From: Metabacillus idriensis
GTDB lineage: Bacteria; Bacillota; Bacilli; Bacillales; Bacillaceae
DNA length: 64,000 bases
NCBI RefSeq assembly: GCF_009674765.1
Contig: NZ_WKKF01000004.1
Span: 186,001-250,000, forward strand
Direction: 5' to 3'
The notes under the pieces are model-generated. The model had not been told where the DNA came from and ran no database searches. It was given only the letters and a program-made list of their open reading frames with translations. Of the stretch, positions 1-8,354 are shown piece after piece. Within the stretch, counting starts at the first letter, position 1. Each line of letters opens with the position of its first letter. The position numbers were made by a program, and so were the translations under genes.

Positions 1-545
1 TTAGGAGCTTGCATTTCTCCCATAGGTGTTACAAACATCTTAATAGAGATAAGCGCAAGTACAATCAGCAGGATTGGGGTTAAAAGCTTTCCAACTGTAT
101 CTACAATCTTCGTTGGATTAAGTGACAGCCAAAACGTAATTCCAAAAAAGATAATGGTAAATATAAATAAAGGCAAACTGCTTTCTGCTGCTGAAGCTGT
201 CAAGAAAGGCAATATTCCAACTTCATATGTGACTGTGCCTGTTCTTGGAATGGCAAAGACAGGTCCTATGGCTAAATATAGAATGAATGTAAATACTAAT
301 CCGAAAACTGGATGTACCCTGCCTGCGAGAGATTGGACATCACTGCCTGATACTCCAATTGCGACAACCCCAAGGAGCGGAAGTCCAACACCTGTTATCA
401 GGAATCCGATAATCGCCTCCCACATGTTTACACCAGCTTGCTGGCCTAATCCAGGCGGAAAGATTAAATTACCTGCTCCAAAAAATAAAGCGAAGAGCAT
501 AAGTCCTATAGTTAAAGTTTCTTTTAATGGCAATGATTTTGACAT
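1..545 (-). CDS. braB: Branched-chain amino acid carrier BrnQ/BraB family, N-terminal part
   Basis: Membrane symporter for leucine, isoleucine and valine (LIVCS family). About 181 residues are present; the C-terminal part lies beyond the left edge of the window. The protein starts MSKSLPLKETLTIGLMLF and continues with FFGAGNLIFPPGLGQ, the conserved first-helix motif of this family. At least four hydrophobic segments follow in the visible part. ATG at 545 is preceded by AGGGGGAT. It is divergent from nifZ, as braB is in B. subtilis. The shared upstream region holds two imperfect CodY-like boxes, which fits known CodY control of braB in B. subtilis. Family assignment is firm; substrate preference among branched-chain amino acids is inferred. 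Confidence 0.9.
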   Translation of the reverse strand, partial: MSKSLPLKETLTIGLMLFALFFGAGNLIFPPGLGQQAGVNMWEAIIGFLITGVGLPLLGVVAIGVSGSDVQSLAGRVHPVFGLVFTFILYLAIGPVFAIPRTGTVTYEVGILPFLTASAAESSLPLFIFTIIFFGITFWLSLNPTKIVDTVGKLLTPILLIVLALISIKMFVTPMGEMQAP

Positions 546-610
546 GAAAATCCCCCTGAAGACTGAGTGTTAGAAATGTATCCGTTTTCATCCTACCACA
601 TTATCTAAAA

Positions 611-660
611 AATTTGTCGAAAAATAAGATTAAATCAGTTTTTATTATATTCAAAAAATT
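611..660. promoter_or_regulatory. Candidate CodY boxes between braB and nifZ
   Basis: Two 15-bp stretches resemble the CodY consensus AATTTTCWGAAAATT: 611-625 (11 of 15) and 646-660 (12 of 15). B. subtilis braB is a known CodY target, so position makes sense, but the whole region is very AT-rich and chance matches are easy. The rest of the 546-803 gap shows no gene. Confidence 0.3.
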
Positions 661-803
661 TAATATGTCAAATAGTCAAACATTTATTTCTTATTTGCTG
701 ATTTTATGTTATTATGATTGTTTGTTTCGTACAACATTACTCTTTTCTTTAAATATACAGTTCAAAACTCCTTGTTTTTCAATGTATTGGAGGATCGAAT
801 ATC

Positions 804-1943
804 TTGATCTATCTTGATAATAGTGCAACCACAAAACCATATGATGAAGTATTGCACGCTTTTGCACATGTTGCAACCCGTTTTTTCGCCAATCCATCCT
901 CGCTGCACGGTCTAGGCGCAGAAGCTGAAAACCTGCTAGCGCAGGCAAGAAAACAAATGGCTGGCCTTTTAGGAGCAGATGAAAAAGAAATCATCTTCAC
1001 ATCAGGGGGCACTGAAGGAAATAACTTAGCCATTAAAGGCACGGCCCTTTCTCAAAAAAAAAGAGGGAATCATATTATTACTACCCAAATTGAACATCCT
1101 TCTGTCATTGAAAGCTGCAGACAGCTGCAAGAGCTGTTTGACTTTGACGTAACGTATCTTCCTGTAAATGAAGAAGGTATTGTTAAAGTCGAAGATATTA
1201 AAAAAAACATCAGGAAAGAAACCATTTTAGTATCCGTTATGCATGTGAATAATGAAACAGGATCGATTCAGCCCATAGAAAAAATCAGCAGTCTCCTTAA
1301 GGATTTTCCGGGAATTTATTTTCACGTTGATCATGTACAGGGGGCGGCTAAAGTTCCTCTTTCACTTAAAGGCATTGATTTATGTACACTATCAGGACAC
1401 AAATTCCATGCATTAAATGGCTGCGGAGTTTTATATGCCCGAAAAGGAATCAAAATCGAGCCCCTTTTATCAGGAGGCGCACAGGAGATGCAGACCCGTT
1501 CAGGCACGGAGAGCATCGCACTTGCAGTATCAATGGCAAAAGCGTTAAGAATGTCCGCTGAAAAATACGAAGCCTGCAAAAATGATTTGCAAAAGATGAA
1601 AAGAATGCTGATTGGAGAACTGAATAAAATAGATGGTATTGTCTTAAATACAGCTGAGATTGCATCAGCACCCCATATTATTAATTTTTCCGCACCTGGC
1701 ATTCAGGCAGAAGTGCTTTTACATATGCTTGAACAATCCGGAATCTATGTTTCAACAACATCTGCCTGTTCGTCAAAAAGAAAAAAGAGCAGCACGGTAC
1801 TGCTTGCTATGGGAAAAGGCGAAGCTGTGGCATCAAGCTCAATCCGCATAAGCCTTTCATATGAAAATACAATTGAAGAGCTGGAAGAATTTATGGCTGC
1901 TCTAAAGAAATCTCTTGAAAAATTAACGAAATTAACGAGGTAG
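804..1943 (+). CDS. nifZ: Cysteine desulfurase NifZ (IscS/NifS family)
   Basis: PLP-dependent class V aminotransferase-fold enzyme that takes sulfur from cysteine to make alanine plus an enzyme persulfide. It has 379 residues. The PLP lysine is K200 in SGHKFHALNGCG, and the mobile catalytic cysteine is C322 in SACSSKRKKSS. HVDHVQGAAK carries the usual PLP-contacting residues. The start is TTG at 804 with GGAGG at 789-793, a 10-nt spacer. Four bases separate it from thiI, so the pair is an operon. In B. subtilis NifZ hands its persulfide sulfur to ThiI for 4-thiouridine in tRNA, and this dedicated pairing is the likely role here. Other desulfurases (SufS, IscS, NifS) are alternatives by sequence, but the context favours NifZ. 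Confidence 0.93.
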   Translation: MIYLDNSATTKPYDEVLHAFAHVATRFFANPSSLHGLGAEAENLLAQARKQMAGLLGADEKEIIFTSGGTEGNNLAIKGTALSQKKRGNHIITTQIEHPSVIESCRQLQELFDFDVTYLPVNEEGIVKVEDIKKNIRKETILVSVMHVNNETGSIQPIEKISSLLKDFPGIYFHVDHVQGAAKVPLSLKGIDLCTLSGHKFHALNGCGVLYARKGIKIEPLLSGGAQEMQTRSGTESIALAVSMAKALRMSAEKYEACKNDLQKMKRMLIGELNKIDGIVLNTAEIASAPHIINFSAPGIQAEVLLHMLEQSGIYVSTTSACSSKRKKSSTVLLAMGKGEAVASSSIRISLSYENTIEELEEFMAALKKSLEKLTKLTR

Positions 1944-1947
1944 TAAG

Positions 1948-3147
1948 ATGAATTATGATCATATTTTAATCCGATATGGAGAAATTTCTACAAAAGGAAA
2001 AAATCGAAAACGGTTTGTTGATCAGTTAAAAGCAAATATTAAACTGGTGCTGCATGAGTTTCCGGCCTTAGTCTACAGCAGCAACAGAGACCGTATGTAT
2101 ATCAGGCTTCAAGGAGAAAATCACGAACCTATTCTTGAAAAGCTGGAAAATGTATTCGGCATCCATTCTTTTAGCTTAGCTTTAAAAACAAAGAATGAAC
2201 TTGAGGCTATTAAAAATGGAGCACTTGAGCTGATGTCTGAGCAATATAAACCTGGAGATACCTTTAAAATATCCGCTAAAAGAGCAGATAAAACGTTTCC
2301 CCTCCTAACAAATGAAATCAATCACGCAATCGGCAGCCACATTCTGCATAATACGGAAGATTTAAAAGTTGATGTGCACGAACCTGACATTGATTTAAGA
2401 GTTGAAGTCCGTGAAGAAGCCGCCTATTTGACCTGTAAGGATTTTCAGGGAGCGGGCGGTCTTCCTGCAGGGGCAAGCGGAAAAGCTGTATTGATGCTCT
2501 CAGGCGGGATTGACAGTCCCGTTGCCGGCTTCTTAGCTATGAAACGCGGCATCGATGTGGAAGCCGTTCACTTCTTCAGTCCTCCGTATACGAGTGAGCG
2601 CGCCAGGCAAAAAGTAATGGACCTGGCAAAAAAACTTACTTCTTTCAGCGGACAAATCAAGCTGCATATTGTACCGTTTACGGAAATACAGGAAACGATT
2701 CAAAAACAGGTGCCCGAAAGCTATAACATGACATCTACACGGCGGATGATGCTTAAAATAGCTGACAGAATCCGTGAAAAACAGGGCGGCTTAGCGATAA
2801 TCACCGGAGAAAGCCTTGGACAAGTTGCCAGCCAGACGATGGAGAGCATGTTTGCTATCAATGATGTAACAAGCACTCCGATTATCCGTCCGCTGATCAC
2901 TTATGATAAAACGGATATCATCACTATAGCCAAACAAATTGGAACCCATGATACCTCCATTTTGCCATACGAAGATTGCTGCACAATTTTTACACCAGCA
3001 TCTCCAACTACAAAACCAAAACTTGAAAAAGCGCAAAGGTTCGAAAGTTTCCTCGATTTTGAACCTCTCATTGATAAAGCAGTTGAAGATACGGAAATAA
3101 TCGTCATTTCACCATCTGAAGATAAAGAATTAAAAAGTTTATTTTAA
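1948..3147 (+). CDS. thiI: tRNA 4-thiouridine synthase ThiI
   Basis: Uses ATP and persulfide sulfur from the neighbouring desulfurase to convert uridine 8 of tRNA to 4-thiouridine. It has 399 residues: an N-terminal ferredoxin-like region, a THUMP RNA-binding domain (about 60-165), then a PP-loop ATPase with SGGIDS at 185-190. There is no C-terminal rhodanese domain, as in Bacillus ThiI and unlike E. coli ThiI. The conserved cysteine lies in DCCTIFTP. The rhodanese-less form depends on NifZ for sulfur, and the tight spacing behind nifZ agrees. In some bacteria ThiI also supports thiazole synthesis, but this depends on the rhodanese domain, so tRNA modification is the safer call. Confidence 0.95.
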   Translation: MNYDHILIRYGEISTKGKNRKRFVDQLKANIKLVLHEFPALVYSSNRDRMYIRLQGENHEPILEKLENVFGIHSFSLALKTKNELEAIKNGALELMSEQYKPGDTFKISAKRADKTFPLLTNEINHAIGSHILHNTEDLKVDVHEPDIDLRVEVREEAAYLTCKDFQGAGGLPAGASGKAVLMLSGGIDSPVAGFLAMKRGIDVEAVHFFSPPYTSERARQKVMDLAKKLTSFSGQIKLHIVPFTEIQETIQKQVPESYNMTSTRRMMLKIADRIREKQGGLAIITGESLGQVASQTMESMFAINDVTSTPIIRPLITYDKTDIITIAKQIGTHDTSILPYEDCCTIFTPASPTTKPKLEKAQRFESFLDFEPLIDKAVEDTEIIVISPSEDKELKSLF

Positions 3148-3181
3148 ACATTGAAATTGTGAACAATTACCAAAATTAGTT

Positions 3182-3212
3182 TGAATGAAGCCATGTGTTT
3201 TTACACAATCTA
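3182..3212 (+). promoter_or_regulatory. Possible sigma-G promoter of sspA
   Basis: TGAATG at 3182-3187 and CAATCTA at 3206-3212 are 18 bp apart and resemble the forespore sigma-G elements (TGAATA and CATACTA). Forespore expression is expected for an alpha/beta SASP gene. The -10 match is only 5 of 7. Confidence 0.4.
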
Positions 3213-3235
3213 TACTCACAAGGAGGTGAAAACAC

Positions 3236-3436
3236 ATGGCAAACAACAGCTCAAACCAATTAGTAGTACCAGGCGCACAACAAGCGATCGACCAAATGAA
3301 ATACGAAATCGCTTCTGAGTTCGGAGTGAACTTAGGACCTGAAACAACTGCTCGTGCTAACGGTTCTGTAGGCGGTGAGATCACTAAACGTTTAGTATCT
3401 TACGCTCAACAAAACATGGGTGGATTTTCAAAATAA
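3236..3436 (+). CDS. sspA: Alpha/beta-type small acid-soluble spore protein
   Basis: DNA-coating protein of the dormant spore core. It saturates spore DNA, shifts it toward an A-like form and protects it from UV and heat. It has 66 residues, the usual size. [12 protein letters not shown] contains the germination-protease (GPR) cleavage region, and [17 protein letters not shown] is the conserved C-terminal helix signature of the family. A very strong RBS (AAGGAGGTGAAAA) precedes ATG at 3236. It lies behind thiI but has its own upstream region and is followed by a terminator, so it is probably monocistronic. Family certain; sspA rather than a paralogue (sspB/C/D) is inferred from its position next to thiI. 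Confidence 0.96.
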   Translation: MANNSSNQLVVPGAQQAIDQMKYEIASEFGVNLGPETTARANGSVGGEITKRLVSYAQQNMGGFSK

Positions 3437-3463
3437 TCTGAACTAAATAGATATGGCTACGAA

Positions 3464-3490
3464 GGGTGGGGACCATACCCCACTCTTTTC
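3464..3490 (+). terminator. Rho-independent terminator after sspA
   Basis: GTGGGG and CCCCAC form a 6-bp stem with a 6-nt loop, followed by TCTTTTCT. Confidence 0.75.
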
Positions 3491-3543
3491 TATTCGAATT
3501 TTTTATGCTTGCGGAGCATTTTAAATAGAGGAGGTATTTCAGA

Positions 3544-3681
3544 ATGACAAAGAATAATCGTCCAAATACTGAATTTGAAGGCGGACAGGAGCAGGATCAG
3601 AAACAGCAGAAGTCTAAAAAGCAAGGCCGAAAAAGAAGAAGTGAACCTAAAAATGCAGTAGAATCGAATGAGCAAAGCTGA
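3544..3681 (+). CDS. Small highly charged protein of unknown function (45 aa)
   Basis: An ORF of 45 residues starting MTKNNRPNTEFEGG. AGAGGAGG lies about 8 nt before ATG at 3544, and a strong terminator follows at 3687. The product is hydrophilic: about one third Lys, Arg, Glu or Asp with many Gln, a KKQGRKRR basic patch and no hydrophobic segment. Being close behind sspA, with the composition of minor spore-core proteins, it could be a small SASP, but that is only inference. I do not recognise the family. The strong RBS and its own terminator argue it is a real gene. Confidence 0.6.
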   Translation: MTKNNRPNTEFEGGQEQDQKQQKSKKQGRKRRSEPKNAVESNEQS

Positions 3682-3686
3682 GTTTT

Positions 3687-3715
3687 AGCGCGGATGATCT
3701 TTCCGCGCTTTTTTT
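3687..3715 (+). terminator. Terminator after the small ORF
   Basis: AGCGCGG pairs with CCGCGCT around an ATGATCTTT-type loop and is followed by seven T. Confidence 0.85.
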
Positions 3716-3740
3716 AATGGTTTAGGAAATTATAAAATGT

Positions 3741-3896
3741 AATAGGTTGTGGATAATGAAATAAAGTTATCTACGGTAAGCGCAAGCGCCTAGATCCTCG
3801 GTCAGAACAAATCCGCCAAAAAAGTCAAACCCGGACTTTTCTGTCGCATTCTTATCTGCCTGTCGGATCTGACCAAGGCGCTTGCGCTTTTGTTCT
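3741..3896. repeat. Dispersed hairpin repeat, copy A
   Basis: The ends carry a perfect 13-bp inverted repeat: AAGCGCAAGCGCC near 3779 and GGCGCTTGCGCTT near 3877. Inside, AGATCC pairs with GGATCT, and a central hairpin AAAAGTC/GACTTTT closes a short loop. Shared words with the other copies include CTCGG(T/C)CAGAAC and CTTATCTG(C/T)CTGTCGGA. The left flank, ATAAAGTTATCTACGG, recurs in copy G at 59.06 kb. Confidence 0.75.
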
Positions 3897-3945
3897 TGGA
3901 TTGAAACAAAGTAATAAACTAAATGTAAGATATTTCGCAATAATA

Positions 3946-3974
3946 TTCAAAAATGTTAAAATATTATGTATAAT
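3946..3974 (+). promoter_or_regulatory. Sigma-A promoter candidate for ytcI
   Basis: TTCAAA, 17-bp spacer, TATAAT (perfect -10). The start codon lies 30 bp downstream. Confidence 0.55.
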
Positions 3975-4003
3975 TTACTATGAGATAACAAGGAGGGGTC
4001 ACA

Positions 4004-5581
4004 ATGTTGAGAGATGAGCTAATCGCGCCAGAAAACTATAACCTAGTAGAAGAAGTAGAAAAGCATGCAAAAGATGCAGACAGGATCGCATTGAAGTGGG
4101 AGAATGAAAAAGGCGATAAAGAAGAACATACATACGGACAGCTTCTTGACAAAGCAAACAGAATTGGAAGCGCTTTATTAACTAAAGGGCTTACTCAAGG
4201 AGATAAAATTCTTGTCATCATTCCGCGTTTTCCAGAAGCCTATGCAGTATACTTGGGAGCATTAAAAGCTGGCTTTGTTGTTATACCAAGCTCAGAGATG
4301 CTGCGCACAAAAGATCTTCAATATCGTGTGACCCACGGAGATGTGAAAGCGATCATCTCTTATACGGATTTCACAGGTGAATGCAAAGAAATAAATGAAT
4401 TTGATTCTCTTCATAAATTTTCAATCGGCGGAAAGGCTGAAGGCTGGTATTCGCTTGAGGATGAAGCGGCAAAGGAATCAGGCGAGCTTAAGCTTGCGGA
4501 GACTAAAAGAGACAGTCATGCCTTTTTATCCTATACATCAGGCACCACGGGCAACCCGAAAGGGGTCGTGCATACTCACGGCTGGGCTTTTGCTCATTTA
4601 AAAACAGCAGCTGCAAACTGGCTGAGCATTGAAGAGAATGATGTGGTCTGGGCAACAGCAGGACCGGGCTGGCAAAAATGGATCTGGAGTCCATTCCTAT
4701 CCGTCCTTGGGTCAGGTGCAACGGGACTTGTCTACAATGGCCGATTTGAGCCAAAGAAATATCTCCAGCTCCTTCAGGATTATAAAGTTAATGTATTATG
4801 CTGCACACCGACTGAGTATCGTCTGATGGCTAAGGTAGACAATTTAAAGGATTACTCTCTTCCTGCTCTTCACAGCGCCGTTTCAGCCGGTGAACCTTTA
4901 AACAGGGAAGTTATTGATACATTTAGAAATTACTTTAATATCGAAGTTCGGGATGGATACGGACAGACTGAAAATACCCTTCTTGTCGGAGTGATGAAAG
5001 GCATGGAAGTTAAGCCGGGTTCAATGGGCAAGCCTACTCCCGGAAATAAAGTTGAAATCATTGATGATGAAGGTAACATCTGCAAAGATGGAGAAGTGGG
5101 TGATATTGCAGTCCATGTTGATACACCTGCTTTATTTAAAGAATATTATAAAGACGCTGAGCGTACAGCTATGCAATTCAGAGGCAGTTATTATATTACT
5201 GGGGATCGAGCAAGAAAAGATGAAGACGGGTATTTCTGGTTTGAGGGAAGACGGGATGATATCATCATCAGTTCAGGTTATACAATTGGGCCGTTTGAGG
5301 TTGAAGATGCACTCGTTAAACATCCTTTTGTAAAAGAGTGCGCTGTCGTGGCAAGTCCGGATGAACTGCGCGGGAGCATTGTCAAAGCGTATGTAGTCCT
5401 GCAGGATGACGTGGATGAGAGCTCGCCTGAACTTATTCCTGTCTTGCAGGATCATGTGAAAGAGCTGACAGCTCCTTATAAGTACCCACGAAAAATTGAA
5501 TTTGTTTCTGAGCTGCCTAAAACTACGTCAGGCAAAATCAGAAGAATTGAATTAAGGCAGCAGGAACTTGCAAAAGCGTAA
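4004..5581 (+). CDS. ytcI: AMP-forming acyl-CoA synthetase (YtcI/MbcS type)
   Basis: Adenylate-forming enzyme: a carboxylate plus ATP gives an acyl-AMP, then acyl-CoA. It has 525 residues. The phosphate-binding motif is SYTSGTTGNPKGVVHTH (about 170-186), the adenylation motif is DGYGQTENT (about 320), and ITGDRARKDEDGYFWFEGR is the hinge region. PKTTSGKIRR near the C-terminus holds the catalytic lysine. An AGGAGGGG RBS supports ATG at 4004. In the related B. megaterium context the enzyme is known as MbcS, acting on methyl-branched short-chain acids that prime branched fatty acids. That substrate is by analogy; the sequence supports a short or medium-chain acyl-CoA synthetase rather than a long-chain one. 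Confidence 0.88.
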   Translation: MLRDELIAPENYNLVEEVEKHAKDADRIALKWENEKGDKEEHTYGQLLDKANRIGSALLTKGLTQGDKILVIIPRFPEAYAVYLGALKAGFVVIPSSEMLRTKDLQYRVTHGDVKAIISYTDFTGECKEINEFDSLHKFSIGGKAEGWYSLEDEAAKESGELKLAETKRDSHAFLSYTSGTTGNPKGVVHTHGWAFAHLKTAAANWLSIEENDVVWATAGPGWQKWIWSPFLSVLGSGATGLVYNGRFEPKKYLQLLQDYKVNVLCCTPTEYRLMAKVDNLKDYSLPALHSAVSAGEPLNREVIDTFRNYFNIEVRDGYGQTENTLLVGVMKGMEVKPGSMGKPTPGNKVEIIDDEGNICKDGEVGDIAVHVDTPALFKEYYKDAERTAMQFRGSYYITGDRARKDEDGYFWFEGRRDDIIISSGYTIGPFEVEDALVKHPFVKECAVVASPDELRGSIVKAYVVLQDDVDESSPELIPVLQDHVKELTAPYKYPRKIEFVSELPKTTSGKIRRIELRQQELAKA

Positions 5582-5591
5582 TAGGCAAACG

Positions 5592-5620
5592 AACCAGGCA
5601 GATGACTCTGTCTGGTTTTT
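5592..5620 (+). terminator. Terminator after ytcI
   Basis: AACCAG-G-CAGA pairs with TCTG-T-CTGGTT, then TTTTT. Confidence 0.8.
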
Positions 5621-5673
5621 CCATGCACCGAGTGATAACATAGATTGAAAAAGAAAGCTGGAGGAATGTCACC

Positions 5674-7260
5674 GTGGGCACGCTTTGGTTTGGCGGAACA
5701 ATTTATACTTTAATAGAAGAAAACGATAAGGTTGAAGCGGTCTATGTTGAAAATGGCCTTGTTGTGGGTGCTGGAGAAGAAGAGAACCTTCGGGCTGAAT
5801 ACCTTTGCACGGAAGAAGTCGATCTTGAAGGTGGCGTTATGATTCCGGGATTTACTGACAGTCATATGCATTTAATGGGTCATGGTGAAAAACTGCTCCG
5901 ATTGGATTTTACGGAGATAACCTCATCTGATGAGGTCATTAAAAGTCTTCGCGAGCGGGCAGAAGAGCTTGAGCCTGGAACATGGATTGTTGGTGAAGGA
6001 TGGAACGAAAATCAGTTTAAAGATAAGAAGATCATCCATCGCAGAGAACTTGATGAAGTGACTGGCGCTCACCCTGTGTTGCTGAAACGAATTTGCCATC
6101 ATGCGGTCATAGCAAATACAAAAGCAATGGAACTTGCAGGAATAACTTCTGCTACACCTGACCCGGAAGGCGGAGTCATTGTAAAAGATCAGGAAGGCAA
6201 TCCGACTGGGTACTTGCTTGATCAGGCACAGGAACTTGTTTTTCAGGCGCAGCCTCAAGTCTCTGAAGAGTACTTAAGAGAAGCATTGATGAAATCGATA
6301 GAGGATTGCCACAAAAAAGGTCTTGTAGGCGGACATACTGAAGATTTGGCCTATTATGGCAGCCTTGAAAATACTTTGCATGCTTATGATGAAGTCATTA
6401 ATCACGAAAAAATGAAATTCAGAGCTCATTTGCTTGTCCATCATTTAGTGACGGAGGAATTTCAGCAAAAAGAACGGGATCTTGGCCCATTTATTGAATT
6501 TGGTGCAATGAAGCTCTTTGCAGATGGTGCGCTTGGCGGCAGAACTGCTCTATTAAGCGGTCCTTACCAGGATGATCGTGAAACAAACGGAGTAAGTATT
6601 CATTCAGATGATAACTTGAAGCGTCTGATTCAAACAGCGAGAAACTACGAAATGGAAGTTGCCATTCATACAATTGGTGATTTGGCTTTTGAAAAAGCGC
6701 TTGATGCGATTGAAGCGCATCCGCCTGTGAAACCGAATCAGCACGACCGGCTTATTCATGCACAAATCTTAAGAAGAGATTTAATCGAAAGAGCTAAAAA
6801 ACTGCCGATTATATTGGATATTCAGCCTCGATTTGTCTCCAGTGACTTTCCGTGGGTGATTGACAGAATTGGCGAGGATAAAATGAAGGATTGTTATGCT
6901 TGGAAAACACTGATATCAGAGGGCTTGAAATGTGCAGGAGGATCAGATGCCCCTATTGAGCCAATCGATCCGCTCGAAGGTATTTATTCGGCAGTGAAAA
7001 GAGAAAGCATTTACGATCATCAAGTATATATGCCTGAAGAGAGACTTTCTGTCTACGAAGCTGTAGAACTATACACAAAAGGCAGCGCGTATGCGGTTCA
7101 TCATGAAAATGACCGGGGGTGCATCGCAAAAGGATATTCAGCTGATTTTACTGTGCTGAGCCGGGATATTTTTAAAGAGGATGCCCTGCTTGAAACAGAA
7201 GTGGTTATGACGGTTGTGGACAATACAATAGTATATAAAAGAGAAAGACATGCAGATTGA
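5674..7260 (+). CDS. ytcJ: Amidohydrolase family protein YtcJ
   Basis: Metal-dependent amidohydrolase of the TIM-barrel superfamily (amidohydrolase_3 subfamily), 528 residues. The first metal motif HxH is in GFTDSHMHLMGHG (about 67-75). Further histidines occur in VGGHTED, AIHTIGD and RLIHAQ, and the barrel closes with CAGGSDAPIEPIDPLEG, whose aspartate is the usual catalytic one. The start is GTG at 5674 with GGAGG at 5660-5664. Substrate is unknown: relatives hydrolyse N-substituted formamides or similar amides and are often annotated only as predicted metal-dependent hydrolases. It sits between ytcI and the NAD kinase gene, as in B. subtilis. I make no specific substrate claim. Confidence 0.85.
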   Translation: MGTLWFGGTIYTLIEENDKVEAVYVENGLVVGAGEEENLRAEYLCTEEVDLEGGVMIPGFTDSHMHLMGHGEKLLRLDFTEITSSDEVIKSLRERAEELEPGTWIVGEGWNENQFKDKKIIHRRELDEVTGAHPVLLKRICHHAVIANTKAMELAGITSATPDPEGGVIVKDQEGNPTGYLLDQAQELVFQAQPQVSEEYLREALMKSIEDCHKKGLVGGHTEDLAYYGSLENTLHAYDEVINHEKMKFRAHLLVHHLVTEEFQQKERDLGPFIEFGAMKLFADGALGGRTALLSGPYQDDRETNGVSIHSDDNLKRLIQTARNYEMEVAIHTIGDLAFEKALDAIEAHPPVKPNQHDRLIHAQILRRDLIERAKKLPIILDIQPRFVSSDFPWVIDRIGEDKMKDCYAWKTLISEGLKCAGGSDAPIEPIDPLEGIYSAVKRESIYDHQVYMPEERLSVYEAVELYTKGSAYAVHHENDRGCIAKGYSADFTVLSRDIFKEDALLETEVVMTVVDNTIVYKRERHAD

Positions 7261-7282
7261 TCTGCATGTCTTTTCCTTTTTA
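7244..7282 (+). terminator. Terminator after ytcJ, overlapping its stop
   Basis: AAAGACATGCAGA and TCTGCATGTCTTT form a 13-bp stem with the loop TTGA. The 5' arm lies within the last codons of ytcJ. Confidence 0.85.
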
Positions 7283-7332
7283 GATTGCTAAAACAGCTGT
7301 CAATGGTGCTCTGCGTCGGCTCCGCATTCTAT

Positions 7333-8136
7333 TTATAAAAACGTGCGTTTTACTTTTTCCCAGAACGAATTATCCTTTAGTTTTACCGTCTTGATAATGG
7401 ATTGGCTTAGTGAGAGTTCTATTTTTTCGACGTGGCGGATGCTGAGTGCATCGTTATCCATGCCTATGACAGGATGATCATTTCCATCCTGAACAATTTT
7501 CAGGGTCAATTTTCTGTCTCCGCTTAAGATGAATGGAGATCCAAGTGTACGGTATTTATTGTTATTAAGTGACGCAAGCTCGCTTACTTGAAGGCATGGA
7601 AGAAGCGGATCGACAACAGCACCCTGTACAGATTTATTGTAGGCAGTGCTTCCTGTCGGTGTTGAAATAATCATGCCGTCTCCTCTGAATGTTTCAAAAT
7701 GCAGGTCGTCAATAAATACATCAATAACAAATGTTTTAATAATGCCAGAGCGAATAGAACATTCATTCAGGCTCTGAAACGTTGTGTGTCCGTCGATTGT
7801 AACATCGAGAATCGGGTAGCGTCTTACTTCAATTTGTGCTTCTTTCATTGCTTCAATGATTTTATCTGTTTCTTCAATTTTAAAGTCGCAATATAGGCTG
7901 ACCGTTCCTTTAACGGAAATGCCCACATACAGACAGTCAGCTCTGAAATTCGTTTTTCTGACGGCCTGAAGGAACGTGCCGTCACCGCCTATGCTTACAA
8001 TAATATTGGCCTGTTGGGAATCAGGTACAACTTTAAATCCCTGTTCTTCAGCCAATGAGGTAAGCCCTTTCACTTTTTGTACTAGTTCATTCTCTTTTTT
8101 GTAATAAAAATAAACGTTGCGGCGATTATCCGTCAT
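7333..8136 (-). CDS. nadF: NAD kinase (second Bacillus paralogue)
   Basis: Phosphorylates NAD to NADP with ATP or polyphosphate. It has 267 residues, typical of short Gram-positive NAD kinases. The diagnostic GGDGT is at 50-54 in IIVSIGGDGTFLQAV. NECSIR holds the conserved NE, and DGMIISTPTGSTAYNKS is the second substrate-binding motif. GGAGG precedes ATG at 8136. It is transcribed against its neighbours. B. subtilis has two NAD kinases, and this position (next to sppA) corresponds to the YtdI/PpnK2 copy. The physiological difference between the two cannot be read from sequence. Confidence 0.93.
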   Translation of the reverse strand: MTDNRRNVYFYYKKENELVQKVKGLTSLAEEQGFKVVPDSQQANIIVSIGGDGTFLQAVRKTNFRADCLYVGISVKGTVSLYCDFKIEETDKIIEAMKEAQIEVRRYPILDVTIDGHTTFQSLNECSIRSGIIKTFVIDVFIDDLHFETFRGDGMIISTPTGSTAYNKSVQGAVVDPLLPCLQVSELASLNNNKYRTLGSPFILSGDRKLTLKIVQDGNDHPVIGMDNDALSIRHVEKIELSLSQSIIKTVKLKDNSFWEKVKRTFL

Positions 8137-8354
8137 GTTGGTCCTCCTTAAAGTTGGAAAAGTTACACAATCTTAGCAAATGGTGTTACAATACTTTATG
8201 GTGTTTAGTTTACCATTTCTATCATAATTATTGAAAGAATTGCTCGTTTTTTTTGTAAAGTTTGCTGGTTAAACCCAAGAAATTACTTTATGTGAAAAAC
8301 GGCTGTTCATTGTTGAAAACTATTATGTCTCGCAAAAATCAGGGAGGAATCATC

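Noticed and set aside
154-573. A 139-residue plus-strand reading frame
   Set aside because: It is the antisense of the braB-type carrier, whose minus-strand frame has the family motifs and an RBS.
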